In this document: positions 16,270 to 25,208 of the stretch, piece after piece
Numbering within the stretch: position 1 is the first letter of the stretch
Layout of the letters: the number at the start of each line of letters is the position of its first letter
Assembly (NCBI RefSeq): GCF_014635665.1
Contig: NZ_BMDG01000012.1
Location: forward strand, 107,003-171,002
Direction of reading: 5' to 3'
Source: Isoptericola cucumis
GTDB taxonomy: Bacteria > Actinomycetota > Actinomycetes > Actinomycetales > Cellulomonadaceae
DNA: 64,000 bases
The notes under the pieces: generated by a model
The model's input: only the letters and a program-made list of their open reading frames with translations
What the model was told of the DNA's origin: nothing
Database searches by the model: none
Made by a program: the position numbers and the translations under genes

Positions 16270-18059
16270 CACGCCTCCTCGGGGTCGAGGGTGGAGGAGA
16301 GCAGCTCCCGCGTGTACGGGTGCTCGGGTGCGGCGAACAAGGACCTGACCTCCTGGTGCTCGACGATCGACCCGTCGCGCATGACGCTCACCGAGTCGCA
16401 GATGTCCGCCACGACGCCCAGGTCGTGGGTGACGAGGACCATCCCGAGCCCGCGCTCGTCCCGCAGCTCGCGCAGGAGCGCCAGCACGTCGGCCTGCACG
16501 GTGACGTCGAGCGCGGTGGTCGGCTCGTCGGCGACGATGAGGTCCGGGTCGCCGGCGATCGCCCCCGTGATGAGGACGCGCTGCGCCATGCCGCCGGAGA
16601 TCTGGTGCGGGTACAGGTCGAAGACCGCCTCCGGGTCCGCGATGCCGACGCGCGCCAGCAGGCCGAGCAGGTGCGTGCGCGCCGCGGCCTTGGGCATCGG
16701 GCGGGCCGCCCGGAGCCCGAGGGTGAGCTGGCGCCCGATGGTGATCGTCGGGTCGAGGTTGCTCATCGGCTCCTGCGGCACGTAGGCGATCCGGGTGCCG
16801 CGCGCGCGGCGCATCGCGCCGGCGTCGCCGAGGAGGTCGGCGCCGTCGAACAGCACCGCCCCGCCGAGCACCACGGCGTCCTTGGGGAGCAGCCCCAGCA
16901 TCGCGAACGCCGTCTGCGACTTGCCCGAGCCGGACTCCCCCACCAGGCCGTGGATCTCGCCGCGGTGGACGACGAGGTCGACGCCGTCGACGACCGAGCG
17001 CACGCCGCCCTCGCCGTCGGGGTAGCCGAGGCTGAGCGACCGCACGGCCACGAGCGCGTCGGGCTCCGGGTCGGCCGCCGGCGCCACGCGGGCGGCGCGC
17101 GCCTCGGCGACCCGGTCGGCGTCGACCGGGCGGCTCCGGCCCGTGCTCTGCAGCGCGTCGCGCAGCGCGTTGCCCATCAGCACGAACGCCAGCGTCGTGA
17201 GGCTCACGACGACCGCCGGGGCGACGACCCCCTGCGGGTTGAGGTAGATCGCGGAGAACGCCTGCTCGAGGACGCCGCCCCACGACGGGACGCTCGGGTT
17301 GCCCAGGCCGAGGAACTCCAGGCCCGCCTGGATGCCGATGCCGGCGGCCAGCACGTACCCGCTCTGGATGAGGATCGGCGCGCGCACCGCCGTCAGCACG
17401 TGCCGGAAGACGATGCGCAGGTCGGACAGCCCCGAGACCTTGGCGGCGTCGATGTACAGCTCGCTGCGCACCTGGCCCACGACCGCTCGCACGAGGCGGT
17501 AGTTCGCGGGGGCGATGAGCACCCCGAAGACGGCCATCGCCGTCGGGATCGACGGCCCGATGACCGTGTAGAGCGCGATGAGGAGCACGATGCCGGGCAG
17601 GGCCATGATCGCGTCCGCGACCCAGCTCGCGACCACCTCGGTGCGGCCGCGGAAGTAGCCGGCGAGCAGCCCGCCCACCACCCCGATCACGGTGGAGACG
17701 ACGAGGACGATGACGCACGCGACGAGCGTGCCGCGGGTGGCCCAGAGCAGGCGGGAGAAGACGTCCCGGCCGGAGGAGTCGCCGCCGAGCAGGAAGTCCC
17801 CGCCGCTGAACGGGGCGGTGTTCGCCTGGGAGAGGTCGACGAAGCTCGGCGAGCTCGGCGCGATCAGCGGCGCGAACACGCCCACCACGACCACGAGGGC
17901 GATGTACGCCATCGCGCCGACGGCGAGCGGGTCGTGCAGGAGGCGTCGCAGCGCCCCGTCGTCACCGCGCCCGTCGTCGCGCGGCCCCGGCGCCGCCCCG
18001 GCCTCGGGGCGGGCGTCGCGGGCGTCGAGGACGGCCTGGGGGGTGTGCACCGTGCTCAT
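16269..18059 (-). CDS. Fused ABC permease-ATPase (DppC-DppD type)
   Basis: A 596-residue fusion. Residues 1-310 are a DppC-type permease: N-terminal helix at about 48-68, four to five further helices, and the EAA loop AAKVSGLSDLRIVFRHVL (205-222). Residues 335-596 are an OppD-type ATPase with Walker A GESGSGKS (374-381), Q loop YVPQEPMSNLDPT, signature ISGGMAQR (487-494) and Walker B LIVADEP (507-513). Such fusions are known in some actinobacterial Opp-type importers and fix the pairing of one permease with one ATPase. The start ATG overlaps the dppB-like stop as ATGA. Confidence in the fusion is high because no stop or frameshift separates the domains. Confidence 0.92.
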   Translation of the reverse strand: MSTVHTPQAVLDARDARPEAGAAPGPRDDGRGDDGALRRLLHDPLAVGAMAYIALVVVVGVFAPLIAPSSPSFVDLSQANTAPFSGGDFLLGGDSSGRDVFSRLLWATRGTLVACVIVLVVSTVIGVVGGLLAGYFRGRTEVVASWVADAIMALPGIVLLIALYTVIGPSIPTAMAVFGVLIAPANYRLVRAVVGQVRSELYIDAAKVSGLSDLRIVFRHVLTAVRAPILIQSGYVLAAGIGIQAGLEFLGLGNPSVPSWGGVLEQAFSAIYLNPQGVVAPAVVVSLTTLAFVLMGNALRDALQSTGRSRPVDADRVAEARAARVAPAADPEPDALVAVRSLSLGYPDGEGGVRSVVDGVDLVVHRGEIHGLVGESGSGKSQTAFAMLGLLPKDAVVLGGAVLFDGADLLGDAGAMRRARGTRIAYVPQEPMSNLDPTITIGRQLTLGLRAARPMPKAAARTHLLGLLARVGIADPEAVFDLYPHQISGGMAQRVLITGAIAGDPDLIVADEPTTALDVTVQADVLALLRELRDERGLGMVLVTHDLGVVADICDSVSVMRDGSIVEHQEVRSLFAAPEHPYTRELLSSTLDPEEA

Positions 18060-18997
18060 GCGAGCCTCACCTTCGGGTTGATCCAGGCACCGACGACGTC
18101 CGCCAGGAGGTTCACGACCACGACGACGAGGACGGTGAAGACGACGCACCCCATGACGACGGGGACGTCGGAGCGCATGGTCGTCTCGAGCGCGAGGTTG
18201 CCCACCCCGGGGAGCGCGAACACCTGCTCGATGAGGACGACGCCGCCGAGCATGCCGATCGTCTGCAGGCTGAGGATCGTCAGGCCGGGCGCGGCGGCGC
18301 CGCGCAGCACGTGCCGCGCGACGATGGGGAGCTCGCCGATCCCGCGCGAGCGCAGGGTGCGCACGAAGTCCTGCTGGAGGACGTCGGAGATCGCGCCGCG
18401 GAACTGCTGCGCCGCCCCGCCCACGGAGCCGACGAGGATCGCGAGCACGGGGAGCACGAGCGACCGTGCCCACCCGCCGGGGTCGGTGGTGAGAGGCACG
18501 TAGCCGGTCGCAGGCAGGACGCCCCAGCCGACGGCGACCGTCAGCACGAGGACGATCGCGACGATGAACCCGGGGACCGCGGCACCCGCGACCGCGAGGA
18601 GCTGCAGGGCACGGTCGAGCCAGCCGCCGCGCACGGCGGCGAGCGTGCCGACCAGCACGCTGATCAGCGCCGTGAGCAGCACGACGATGACGGTCAGGGA
18701 GAGCGTGACGGGCAGCCTCGTGAGGAGCATCGCCGTCACGGGCTCGCCCGTGAAGTAGCTGTTGCCGAGGCTGCCGTGCAGGACGCCCTGGACCCAGTCC
18801 AGGTACTGCGTGACGACGGGCTGGTCCAGGCCGAGCTGGACGGCCTTGGCCTCGACGGCCTCCTGGGTCGCGCTCTCGCCGAGCGTGGCGCGCGCGATCG
18901 TGGTGCCGTCGCTGAAGATCAGCAGGAACGTCGCGCAGGTGACGACGACGACGAGCAGGAGCGCCGAGGCGAGCCGGCGCAGCGTGAATCCGATCAT
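18056..18997 (-). CDS. Oligopeptide-type ABC importer permease (OppB/DppB-like)
   Basis: A 313-residue membrane protein with six helices. The N terminus FTLRRLASALLLVVVVTCATF is the standard DppB first helix, followed by the extracellular part with LGLDQPVVTQYLDWVQGVLHGSLGNSY and an EAA loop (RTLRSRGIGELPIVARHVLRGA). The start at 18997 is preceded by AAGGAGG about 11 bases upstream. It is 37 bp downstream of the binding-protein gene and overlaps the permease-ATPase fusion gene as ATGA. Confidence 0.92.
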   Translation of the reverse strand: MIGFTLRRLASALLLVVVVTCATFLLIFSDGTTIARATLGESATQEAVEAKAVQLGLDQPVVTQYLDWVQGVLHGSLGNSYFTGEPVTAMLLTRLPVTLSLTVIVVLLTALISVLVGTLAAVRGGWLDRALQLLAVAGAAVPGFIVAIVLVLTVAVGWGVLPATGYVPLTTDPGGWARSLVLPVLAILVGSVGGAAQQFRGAISDVLQQDFVRTLRSRGIGELPIVARHVLRGAAAPGLTILSLQTIGMLGGVVLIEQVFALPGVGNLALETTMRSDVPVVMGCVVFTVLVVVVVNLLADVVGAWINPKVRLA

Positions 18998-19034
18998 GAG
19001 ATGCCCCACCTCCTTGTGTGGCCTGTGCGGACGA

Positions 19035-20576
19035 TCACTTGAAGTCCCGCAGGTACGGGTTGAACTTGAACGGGTCCGACATCGCCGGCAGCATCTCCGC
19101 GTCACGGACCGCGAAGAAGGTGTTCTCCGCGACCCACGGGGCGAACCACGCCTGGTCGACGACGTACTCGTTGATCTCGCGGTACACCTCGTCCGCCCGC
19201 TCGCCGCGCGCGACCTGCGCCTCGTCGAGCAGGTGCTGGAGCTTCGGGTCCTCGGTCTGCATGACGTTCCAGATGGAGCCGGGCTCGAGCGCCTCGACGA
19301 TGCTGAAAAGCGACGAGGCGGACGTGCTCATCCGGGCGTCCATGATCGAGAAGCGGCCGCCGAGGATGTCCGTGATGGCGGTCGGCCCGGTGAGCGGGAC
19401 CTCCTTGACCCTGATGTTCAGCAGCCCGAGCTGCTGGGCCACCATCGGGGCGTAGATCGGGTTCTCGCCCTGCGTGGGCACCTCGACCTCGAAGCCGCCG
19501 GAATAGCCGGCCTCCTTCATCAGCTTCCGGGCCGCCTCGATGTCGTAGGGGTAGCGCTCGTCCAGCTCGGGGTCGAACGCGGCCGACGACGGGTTGAAGA
19601 TCTGCGTCGTCGGGGTGGCCTCGCCGCCCATGATGTGGTCGGCGACCGCCTGGCGGTCGAACACCATGTTGATCGCCCGCCGCACCCGGACGTCGCCGAG
19701 CGCGGGGACCCTCTCGCCGGCGCGGTCGTTGAGGTACAGCCCCGTCCAGGTGCCGGGCGCGGAGAGCACGTGCAGGCCGGCGCTCTCCGCCTCGCCCGCC
19801 TGGTCATAGTTGATGGTGGCGCCGTCGATCTCGCCCGACATCAGCGCGTTGAGCCGCGCCGTCGCCTCGGACATGGTGACGAACGTGATGACGTCGTAGG
19901 CGTACGCGTCGGCGTTCCAGTAGTCGTCGCGCTTCTCGAACCGGTAGACGGACCCGGACGTCGACCCGGCGACGTCGAGCACGTAGGGGCCGGAGCTGAC
20001 GGGGTTGGAGGCGACCGCGCCGCTCTCGATCTGCTCCGGCTGGGCGATCGCCCCCGGCGCGAGGCACATGAAGGTGGGCAGCTGGCCCGTGGGCCGGGGC
20101 GCCTCGAGGACGACGGTGAGGTCGTCGGGCGTCTCGACGGTCACGTCGGCGACGCGGCCGGCGTCGCTGCCGCCGCCCACCTTCATGTGCTCGATGGTGG
20201 CCTTCGCGGCCGCCGCGTCCACCGGGGAGCCGTCCGAGAACGTCATGCCCTCGCGGAGCTTCATGGTGAGCGTCCGGGCGTCCTTGCTGAGCGTGTACGA
20301 CTCGGCCGCGTTGGGCACGACGGAGCCGTCCTCCTCGCAGTGCAGCAACGAGTCGAAGGTCGCCTGCCAGCGCCACCGCTGGTCGCCGCCGCTCTGCTGC
20401 AGGGCGGGGTCGAAGGACTGCGGCTCCCCCGAGACCCCGAGCGTCAGCGTCCGCTCACCGCTCTGCGCGGCGGCGGCCTCCGGCTCGTCGCCCGCGCAGC
20501 CCGCGAGCGCCACCGAGGCGAGCGTCACCACCACGGCCGCGGACCCGATACCGCGACACTTCCTGAGCCATCTCAT
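19035..20576 (-). CDS. Solute-binding lipoprotein of an Opp/Dpp-type importer (SBP family 5)
   Basis: A 513-residue lipoprotein with signal peptide (RKCRGIGSAAVVVTLASVALAGC) and lipobox ALAGC, Cys at residue 27. The mature chain has SBP_bac_5 features: LTLGVSGEPQSFDPAL near the start, LREGMTFSDGSPVDAAAAKATIEHM and VRRAINMVFDRQAVAD. It captures the substrate outside the cell for the permeases downstream. The ATG at 20576 has AGAGGA seven bases upstream; an ATG 15 bp further up lacks one. SBP family 5 proteins bind peptides, but some bind oligosaccharides; the flanking rhamnosidase genes favour the latter here. Confidence 0.92.
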   Translation of the reverse strand: MRWLRKCRGIGSAAVVVTLASVALAGCAGDEPEAAAAQSGERTLTLGVSGEPQSFDPALQQSGGDQRWRWQATFDSLLHCEEDGSVVPNAAESYTLSKDARTLTMKLREGMTFSDGSPVDAAAAKATIEHMKVGGGSDAGRVADVTVETPDDLTVVLEAPRPTGQLPTFMCLAPGAIAQPEQIESGAVASNPVSSGPYVLDVAGSTSGSVYRFEKRDDYWNADAYAYDVITFVTMSEATARLNALMSGEIDGATINYDQAGEAESAGLHVLSAPGTWTGLYLNDRAGERVPALGDVRVRRAINMVFDRQAVADHIMGGEATPTTQIFNPSSAAFDPELDERYPYDIEAARKLMKEAGYSGGFEVEVPTQGENPIYAPMVAQQLGLLNIRVKEVPLTGPTAITDILGGRFSIMDARMSTSASSLFSIVEALEPGSIWNVMQTEDPKLQHLLDEAQVARGERADEVYREINEYVVDQAWFAPWVAENTFFAVRDAEMLPAMSDPFKFNPYLRDFK

Positions 20577-20606
20577 GGTCAGTCCTCTCATCGTCGAGAA
20601 GTACGC

Positions 20607-20633
20607 CCCGCCCGGGCCGGCGGCCCGGGCGGG
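20607..20633 (-). terminator. GC-rich 12-bp hairpin between GH78 and binding-protein genes
   Basis: Arms 20607-20618 and 20622-20633 are perfectly complementary with a 3-base loop. There is no U tract. Placed after the rhamnosidase stop and about 30 bp before the lipoprotein gene on the same strand, it may partly terminate transcription or protect an mRNA end, setting different levels for enzyme and importer. Confidence 0.5.
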
Positions 20634-20723
20634 TAGTTCAGGCATGGCGTCGCGCGCGGGCCCGCCGCCCGACAACGCTGTCATCGCGGGTCGCCCCGGA
20701 CCGGGGAGCCGCGCGCCCCCGCG

Positions 20724-23312
20724 TCAGCCGACGGGCAGCGGGCGGCCGACCGGGACCCAGTCGCCGGACACGTGGTGCTCGCCCGCGCCGACGGTCCGCG
20801 CCGGCTCGTCCAGCGGCAGGTCGAGGTGGGCCACGACGCCCGGCGGGACGCGCAGGTCGAGCTCGAACCGCTCGCCGTCGAGGCGCCACGACACGTCGAT
20901 GCGCCCGTACGGGCTGTCGTAGCCGGCGGTGGCGTGCTGCAGCTGCCCGGTCACGAGCGGGCGGACCGAGATCTCGCGGTAGCCGGGCGCGGCGGGCGCG
21001 AGCCCGGCCACCCGCCGGTGCAGCCAGTCGGCGACGGCGCCGTAGGCGTAGTGGTTGAACGACGTCATCTCGCCCGGGTTGATCGACCCGTCCGGCAGCA
21101 TCGAGTCCCACCGCTCCCAGACCGTGGTGGCGCCCATGCTCACCGGGTACAGCCACGACGGGTTCGTGCGGGTCAGCAGCATCGCGTGCGCCAGCTCCGG
21201 GTACCCCGCGTCGCACAGCGCGTCCAGGATCAGCGGGGTGCCGAGGAACCCGGTGCTGACGTGGAAGTCGGCCTCCCGCACCAGCGCGGCCAGGCGCTGG
21301 CCCGCGCCGTGCCGCTGCGCGTCCGTCGCCAGCAGGTCCCAGACGATCGCCAGCGCGTAGACGGTCTGGCAGTCGCTGCGCACGATGCCGCCCTCGTCGA
21401 CGTAGGCCTCGCGGAAGGCGGCCGCGACGTCGTCGGACAGGCGCCCGTAGGCGGCGGCGTCGGCGTCCCGGCCCAGCAGCTCCGCCGTGCGGGACAGCAG
21501 GCGGGCGCTGCGGGCGAAGTAGGCCGTGGCGACGACGGCCGGGTCGGCCTTCGCGGCGGCCGCGTCGTGAGGCGGCGCGTCCGGGTCCAGCCAGTCGCCG
21601 AACTGGAAGCCCGTGTCCCACAGCAGGGACTCGCCGGCCAGGGCGCGCTGCTTGTCGACCCAGGCCCGCATCGAGTCGTACTGCCGTTCCAGCACCCCGA
21701 CGTCGCCGTAGCGCTCGTAGAGGGTCCACGGCACGTGCACGGCCGCGTCGGCCCAGCCCGCGCCCGGGGTCTGGCCGTCGTCCCCGGGCCGCGGCCCGCC
21801 GACGTTCTCGTGCACGACGTCCGGCACGACCATGGGCACGCCGCCGTCGGCGTGCTGGTCGGCAGCGAGGTCCTGCAGCCACGAGCCCAGGAACCCGCCG
21901 ACGTCGAAGAGGAAGCCGGCCGTCGGCGCGAAGACGTTGATGTCGCCGGTCCAGCCCAGCCGCTCGTCGCGCTGCGGGCAGTCGGTGGGCACGTCGACGA
22001 AGTTCCCTCGCATGCCCCACACGACGTTCTCGTGGAGACGGTTCACGTCCGGCTCGGAGCACTCGAACCAGCCGGTGCGGCGCAGGTCGGAGCTGACGAC
22101 GACGCCCTCGGCGTCGGCGGCCGTCACCTGCGCGCCCGTGACCTCCGCGTACCGGAAGCCGTGGAAGGTGTACCGCGGCTCGAGCACCTGCTCGCCGCCG
22201 GCGAGCACGTACGTGTCGGTCGCCTTCGCGTCGCGCAGGGGGCGCACGCCGAGCTCCCCGTGCTCCAGCACCTCCGCGTGCCGGACGGTGACCTCCTGCC
22301 CCGGCTCCCCCGTCACGCGCAGCCGCACCCACCCGACGAGGTTCTGGCCGAAGTCGACGAGCTGGGCGCCGCTCGGCGCCGCCAGCACCTCGACGGCGGG
22401 GACGGTGCCGACCTCGCGGACCGGCGGCCCCATGGGTGCCACGAGCCGGCCGAGGTCGGTGTCGACGACGTCGACCGGCCCGTCCGCCGGCGCCTCGGGG
22501 GCGAGGGGGACGCGCAGGTCGGTCGCCTGCCCGTCGTACAGGTCGTCGGCGAGGACGCCGGTGGGCCCGGCGCGCCACGACTCGTCGGTGACGACGGTCT
22601 GCGTGCGGCCGTCGTCGTAGGTGATCTCGAGCTGGGCGAGCAGGCCCAGCCGGTCGCCGTAGGTGTCCCGGGACAGGTTCCACGTCAGCTGCCCGCGGTA
22701 CCAGCCGTTGCCGAGCCCGACCGCGATCTCCGTCCCGCCGGCCGCCGCGTGCTCCCGCAGGTGCTCGGTGACGTCGAACGTCTGGTAGCGCAGCCGGGCG
22801 TCGTACGACGTCCAGCCCGGCGCGAGCTGGTGGTCGCCGACGCGGTGGCCGCCGATCCAGGCGTCGTAGACGCCGTGCGCCGTGATGTAGAGGCGCGCGG
22901 CGGCCACCGTCCCGGCCAGCTCCAGGTCGCGTGCCAGCACGACCGCGCCGTCGTCGAGGCCGCCGACGTCGCGCGGGCTGATCATCCGCGCCCGGACGTC
23001 GCCGGCCTCGAGGAGGCCGGTCTCGACGACCAGCGGCGCGCTCCAGCCCGACCACTCGCCGCCGGCCTGCACCCGGACCTCGACCTCGACCCGCTCGCGC
23101 GAGCGCAGGTCCCGGAACGGCCACGCCACCAGCACCTGCTGGTGGCCGGTCCCGGCCGCGACGTCGACACCGCCGTCGGCGTCGCGCAGCCGCAGCTCGT
23201 AGGCCGACTGCTCCTGGGCACCTCCGCTGCGGCTCCACGAGAGCCGGGGCGCGGCCACGCCGAGGCCCAGGTCGGGTGCGTCGTACTCGGCCACGAGCCG
23301 TTCGATGCGCAT
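20724..23312 (-). CDS. Alpha-L-rhamnosidase, GH78
   Basis: An 862-residue enzyme with the full GH78 architecture. It has an N-terminal Ig-like domain (TPRLSW-type opening APRLSWSRSGG), a beta-sandwich domain with the conserved ARLYITAHGVYDAWIGGHRVG and LAPGWTSYDARLRYQTFDVT, and an (alpha/alpha)6 barrel. The catalytic region has the family motif PTDCPQRDERLGWTGD, followed by MTSFNHYAYGAVADW, then a C-terminal beta domain (GYREISVRPL). It removes terminal alpha-L-rhamnose by inversion. No signal peptide, so intracellular. The start at 23312 is fixed by GGAGGAGG seven bases upstream; in-frame ATGs further up lack this. First gene of the locus. Confidence 0.95.
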   Translation of the reverse strand: MRIERLVAEYDAPDLGLGVAAPRLSWSRSGGAQEQSAYELRLRDADGGVDVAAGTGHQQVLVAWPFRDLRSRERVEVEVRVQAGGEWSGWSAPLVVETGLLEAGDVRARMISPRDVGGLDDGAVVLARDLELAGTVAAARLYITAHGVYDAWIGGHRVGDHQLAPGWTSYDARLRYQTFDVTEHLREHAAAGGTEIAVGLGNGWYRGQLTWNLSRDTYGDRLGLLAQLEITYDDGRTQTVVTDESWRAGPTGVLADDLYDGQATDLRVPLAPEAPADGPVDVVDTDLGRLVAPMGPPVREVGTVPAVEVLAAPSGAQLVDFGQNLVGWVRLRVTGEPGQEVTVRHAEVLEHGELGVRPLRDAKATDTYVLAGGEQVLEPRYTFHGFRYAEVTGAQVTAADAEGVVVSSDLRRTGWFECSEPDVNRLHENVVWGMRGNFVDVPTDCPQRDERLGWTGDINVFAPTAGFLFDVGGFLGSWLQDLAADQHADGGVPMVVPDVVHENVGGPRPGDDGQTPGAGWADAAVHVPWTLYERYGDVGVLERQYDSMRAWVDKQRALAGESLLWDTGFQFGDWLDPDAPPHDAAAAKADPAVVATAYFARSARLLSRTAELLGRDADAAAYGRLSDDVAAAFREAYVDEGGIVRSDCQTVYALAIVWDLLATDAQRHGAGQRLAALVREADFHVSTGFLGTPLILDALCDAGYPELAHAMLLTRTNPSWLYPVSMGATTVWERWDSMLPDGSINPGEMTSFNHYAYGAVADWLHRRVAGLAPAAPGYREISVRPLVTGQLQHATAGYDSPYGRIDVSWRLDGERFELDLRVPPGVVAHLDLPLDEPARTVGAGEHHVSGDWVPVGRPLPVG

Positions 23313-23391
23313 CGTCGCGCCTCCTCCACGGGGGACTGCCCCGTCGTCGGGGTCCATCGGGAGCCCTCCATCGGGCTCTCCGTCGGCTGGA

Positions 23392-23419
23392 TTGAATCGT
23401 ATCAACATGCAACAGCATG
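23392..23419. promoter_or_regulatory. LacI-type palindrome and adjoining inverted repeat upstream of GH78
   Basis: TTGAATCGTATCAA (23392-23405) is an imperfect palindrome with central CG, as in LacI-family operators, and on the minus strand contains TACGAT, a possible -10. Immediately next to it CATGC-AACA-GCATG (23406-23419) is a perfect inverted repeat. AT-rich against its surroundings. Probably the control region of the rhamnoside locus. No LacI gene is in the window. Confidence 0.5.
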
Positions 23420-23575
23420 CCGTCCCGGGCGTCAAGAGGTTCGCGTCTCCCGGTCCGTCGCGCGGCCGGCGGACGGCCGGGCATCGGCCGGCGCACGGCC
23501 GGGGACGGCCCGGTCCCCCGCGCCGCGCCGCGCACGGTCCCGCGCCCGTCGCCGGCCTGGCGCAGGGGGGGTCGG

Positions 23576-25144
23576 TCAGGCCGCGACCTCGGTGCGCGCC
23601 GGGCGGGCGCCGGGGTCGAGGGCGCGGATCCCGAAGCCGCGGGTGACGGGCGCGAGGAACGCCAGCAGGGCGGAGAAGAGGAAGCCGGTCCAGCAGAAGA
23701 CCGCCCACGGCAGGAACTCGAAGTTCCCCACGCCGAGCGTCGTCGCGAAGAACACCCCCGAGACGGTCCACGGCATGAGCACCTCGGTGATGGTGATCGA
23801 GTCCTCCATGCTCCGGGACAGGTTGACCGGGTGCAGGTTCCGCCGCGCGTACGCCTTGCCGTACAGGTCGTTGACCAGGAAGTACGTGACCAGCGCGTTC
23901 GACGTGCCGTTGATGATGGCGAAGCCCGACAGCAGCGTCGCCAGCACGAGGCTGCCCGTCGAGCGCAGCCGCTCCACCAGGCCGCTCAGCAGCACCCGCA
24001 GGACGTTCGAGCCCTCCAGCGCGGCCGCGAAGAAGAACGCACAGAACACGAAGAACGCCGAGGCGTACATCGAGTAGAGCCCGCCGCGGTCGAGCAGCTC
24101 CGCGAGGTCCGGCGACACCTCCCCGGACAGCATGTCGGACGTGAATCCGGAGACGGCGGCGGCGAACGTGTCGGCCCAGCTGAAGCCCTGCACCAGCACC
24201 GCCAGCACCACGGCGGACATGGACGACACGAAGAGCACGATTAGCGGCGACCGGCGCAGGACCGACCCCACGAGCACCACGGCGGGCGGGACCAGGAGCA
24301 CCGGCGAGAGGGTGAACAGCCCCTCCAGCTCGGCGACCGTGCCGTCGACGACGCCCAGGTCCACGGACGACGCGTCGATGGATAGGCCCGCGACGAGGAA
24401 GACGACGATCGCGACCACCGAGGACGGCACCGCCGTGTAGAGCATGTGCCGGATGTGCTCGTAGAGGCCGGCGCCGGCCGCCAGCGAGCTCATGTTCGTC
24501 GTGTCCGACAGCGGCGAGAGCTTGTCGCCGAAGTACGCGCCCGACACGACGGCACCCGCCGTGATCGCCAGCGACACGTCCATCGTCGTCGCGACCCCGA
24601 CGAGGGCGACACCGATCGTGCCGCCCGCACCCCAGGACGTCCCCGTGAACGTCGCCACCAGCGCCGTCACGACGAACGCCAGCACGTACAGGTACGACGG
24701 GTCGATGAGCTCCAGCCCGTAGGTGACCATCAGCGGGATGGTGCCCGCGATCATCCACGTGCCGATGAGCATGCCGATGCTGAGCAGGATGAGGATCGCC
24801 GGCAGCGCGCGCTTGATCTTGCTGCCCATGTCGGCGAGGACCTGGTCCAGCCCGCTGCCGTGGCGGGTGGCGAACGCCGTGAGCACGACGGCGGCGAAGA
24901 TGAGCATGAGCTCCGCCGGGAACTTCAGGACCCCGATGCCCCCGACCAGGATCCCCGCCGCGACCAGCAGCACCACGAGCGCCACCGCGGGCCGGGGCCC
25001 CGGCCGGTCGTCCGGCCGGTCGTCCTGCCGGTCGTCCTGCCGGTCGTCCTGCCGGTCGTCCTGCCCGGCGCCGTCTCGGGCCTCCTCGTCGAGCCGCTCG
25101 CCCTCAGGCGCCCCGGGGTAGGTCTCGTCCTGCTGAAACTGCAT
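23576..25144 (-). CDS. NhaC family Na+/H+ antiporter-type transporter
   Basis: A 522-residue protein with about 12 hydrophobic helices after a charged N-terminal tail. NhaC-family features include SWGAGGTIGVALVGVATTM, GAVVSGAYFGDKLSPLSDTTN (the most conserved stretch) and the C-terminal LHPVNLSRSMEDSITITEVLMPWTV. Some family members exchange amino acids or organic acids rather than just Na+ and H+. The tail contains a four-residue (D-D-R-Q/P) repeat encoded by 12-bp tandem DNA repeats. Start: AGAGGA five bases upstream. It is 64 bp downstream of a PLP sulfur-amino-acid enzyme gene on the same strand and probably moves its substrate or product. Confidence 0.9.
   Translation of the reverse strand: MQFQQDETYPGAPEGERLDEEARDGAGQDDRQDDRQDDRQDDRPDDRPGPRPAVALVVLLVAAGILVGGIGVLKFPAELMLIFAAVVLTAFATRHGSGLDQVLADMGSKIKRALPAILILLSIGMLIGTWMIAGTIPLMVTYGLELIDPSYLYVLAFVVTALVATFTGTSWGAGGTIGVALVGVATTMDVSLAITAGAVVSGAYFGDKLSPLSDTTNMSSLAAGAGLYEHIRHMLYTAVPSSVVAIVVFLVAGLSIDASSVDLGVVDGTVAELEGLFTLSPVLLVPPAVVLVGSVLRRSPLIVLFVSSMSAVVLAVLVQGFSWADTFAAAVSGFTSDMLSGEVSPDLAELLDRGGLYSMYASAFFVFCAFFFAAALEGSNVLRVLLSGLVERLRSTGSLVLATLLSGFAIINGTSNALVTYFLVNDLYGKAYARRNLHPVNLSRSMEDSITITEVLMPWTVSGVFFATTLGVGNFEFLPWAVFCWTGFLFSALLAFLAPVTRGFGIRALDPGARPARTEVAA
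25004..25063. repeat. 12-bp tandem repeat (five units) in NhaC N-terminal tail
   Basis: Five consecutive 12-bp units beginning CCGGTCGTCC; the last four are identical and the first differs at the final two positions. Encodes a D-D-R-Q or D-D-R-P repeat in the cytoplasmic tail before the first helix. Frame-preserving length polymorphism is expected. Confidence 0.9.
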
Positions 25145-25208
25145 CGTTTCCTCTCGTCCCCGGGCCCGGCGTCGGCGCCGGGCCCGCATCGTCGTCGGCC
25201 GGGCGTCG

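Noticed and set aside
23440..23575. Coding gene between NhaC and GH78
   Set aside because: The stretch consists of repeated CGGCCGG-type GC clusters without stable codon bias; it more likely contains hairpins ending the NhaC transcript and the GH78 promoter region.
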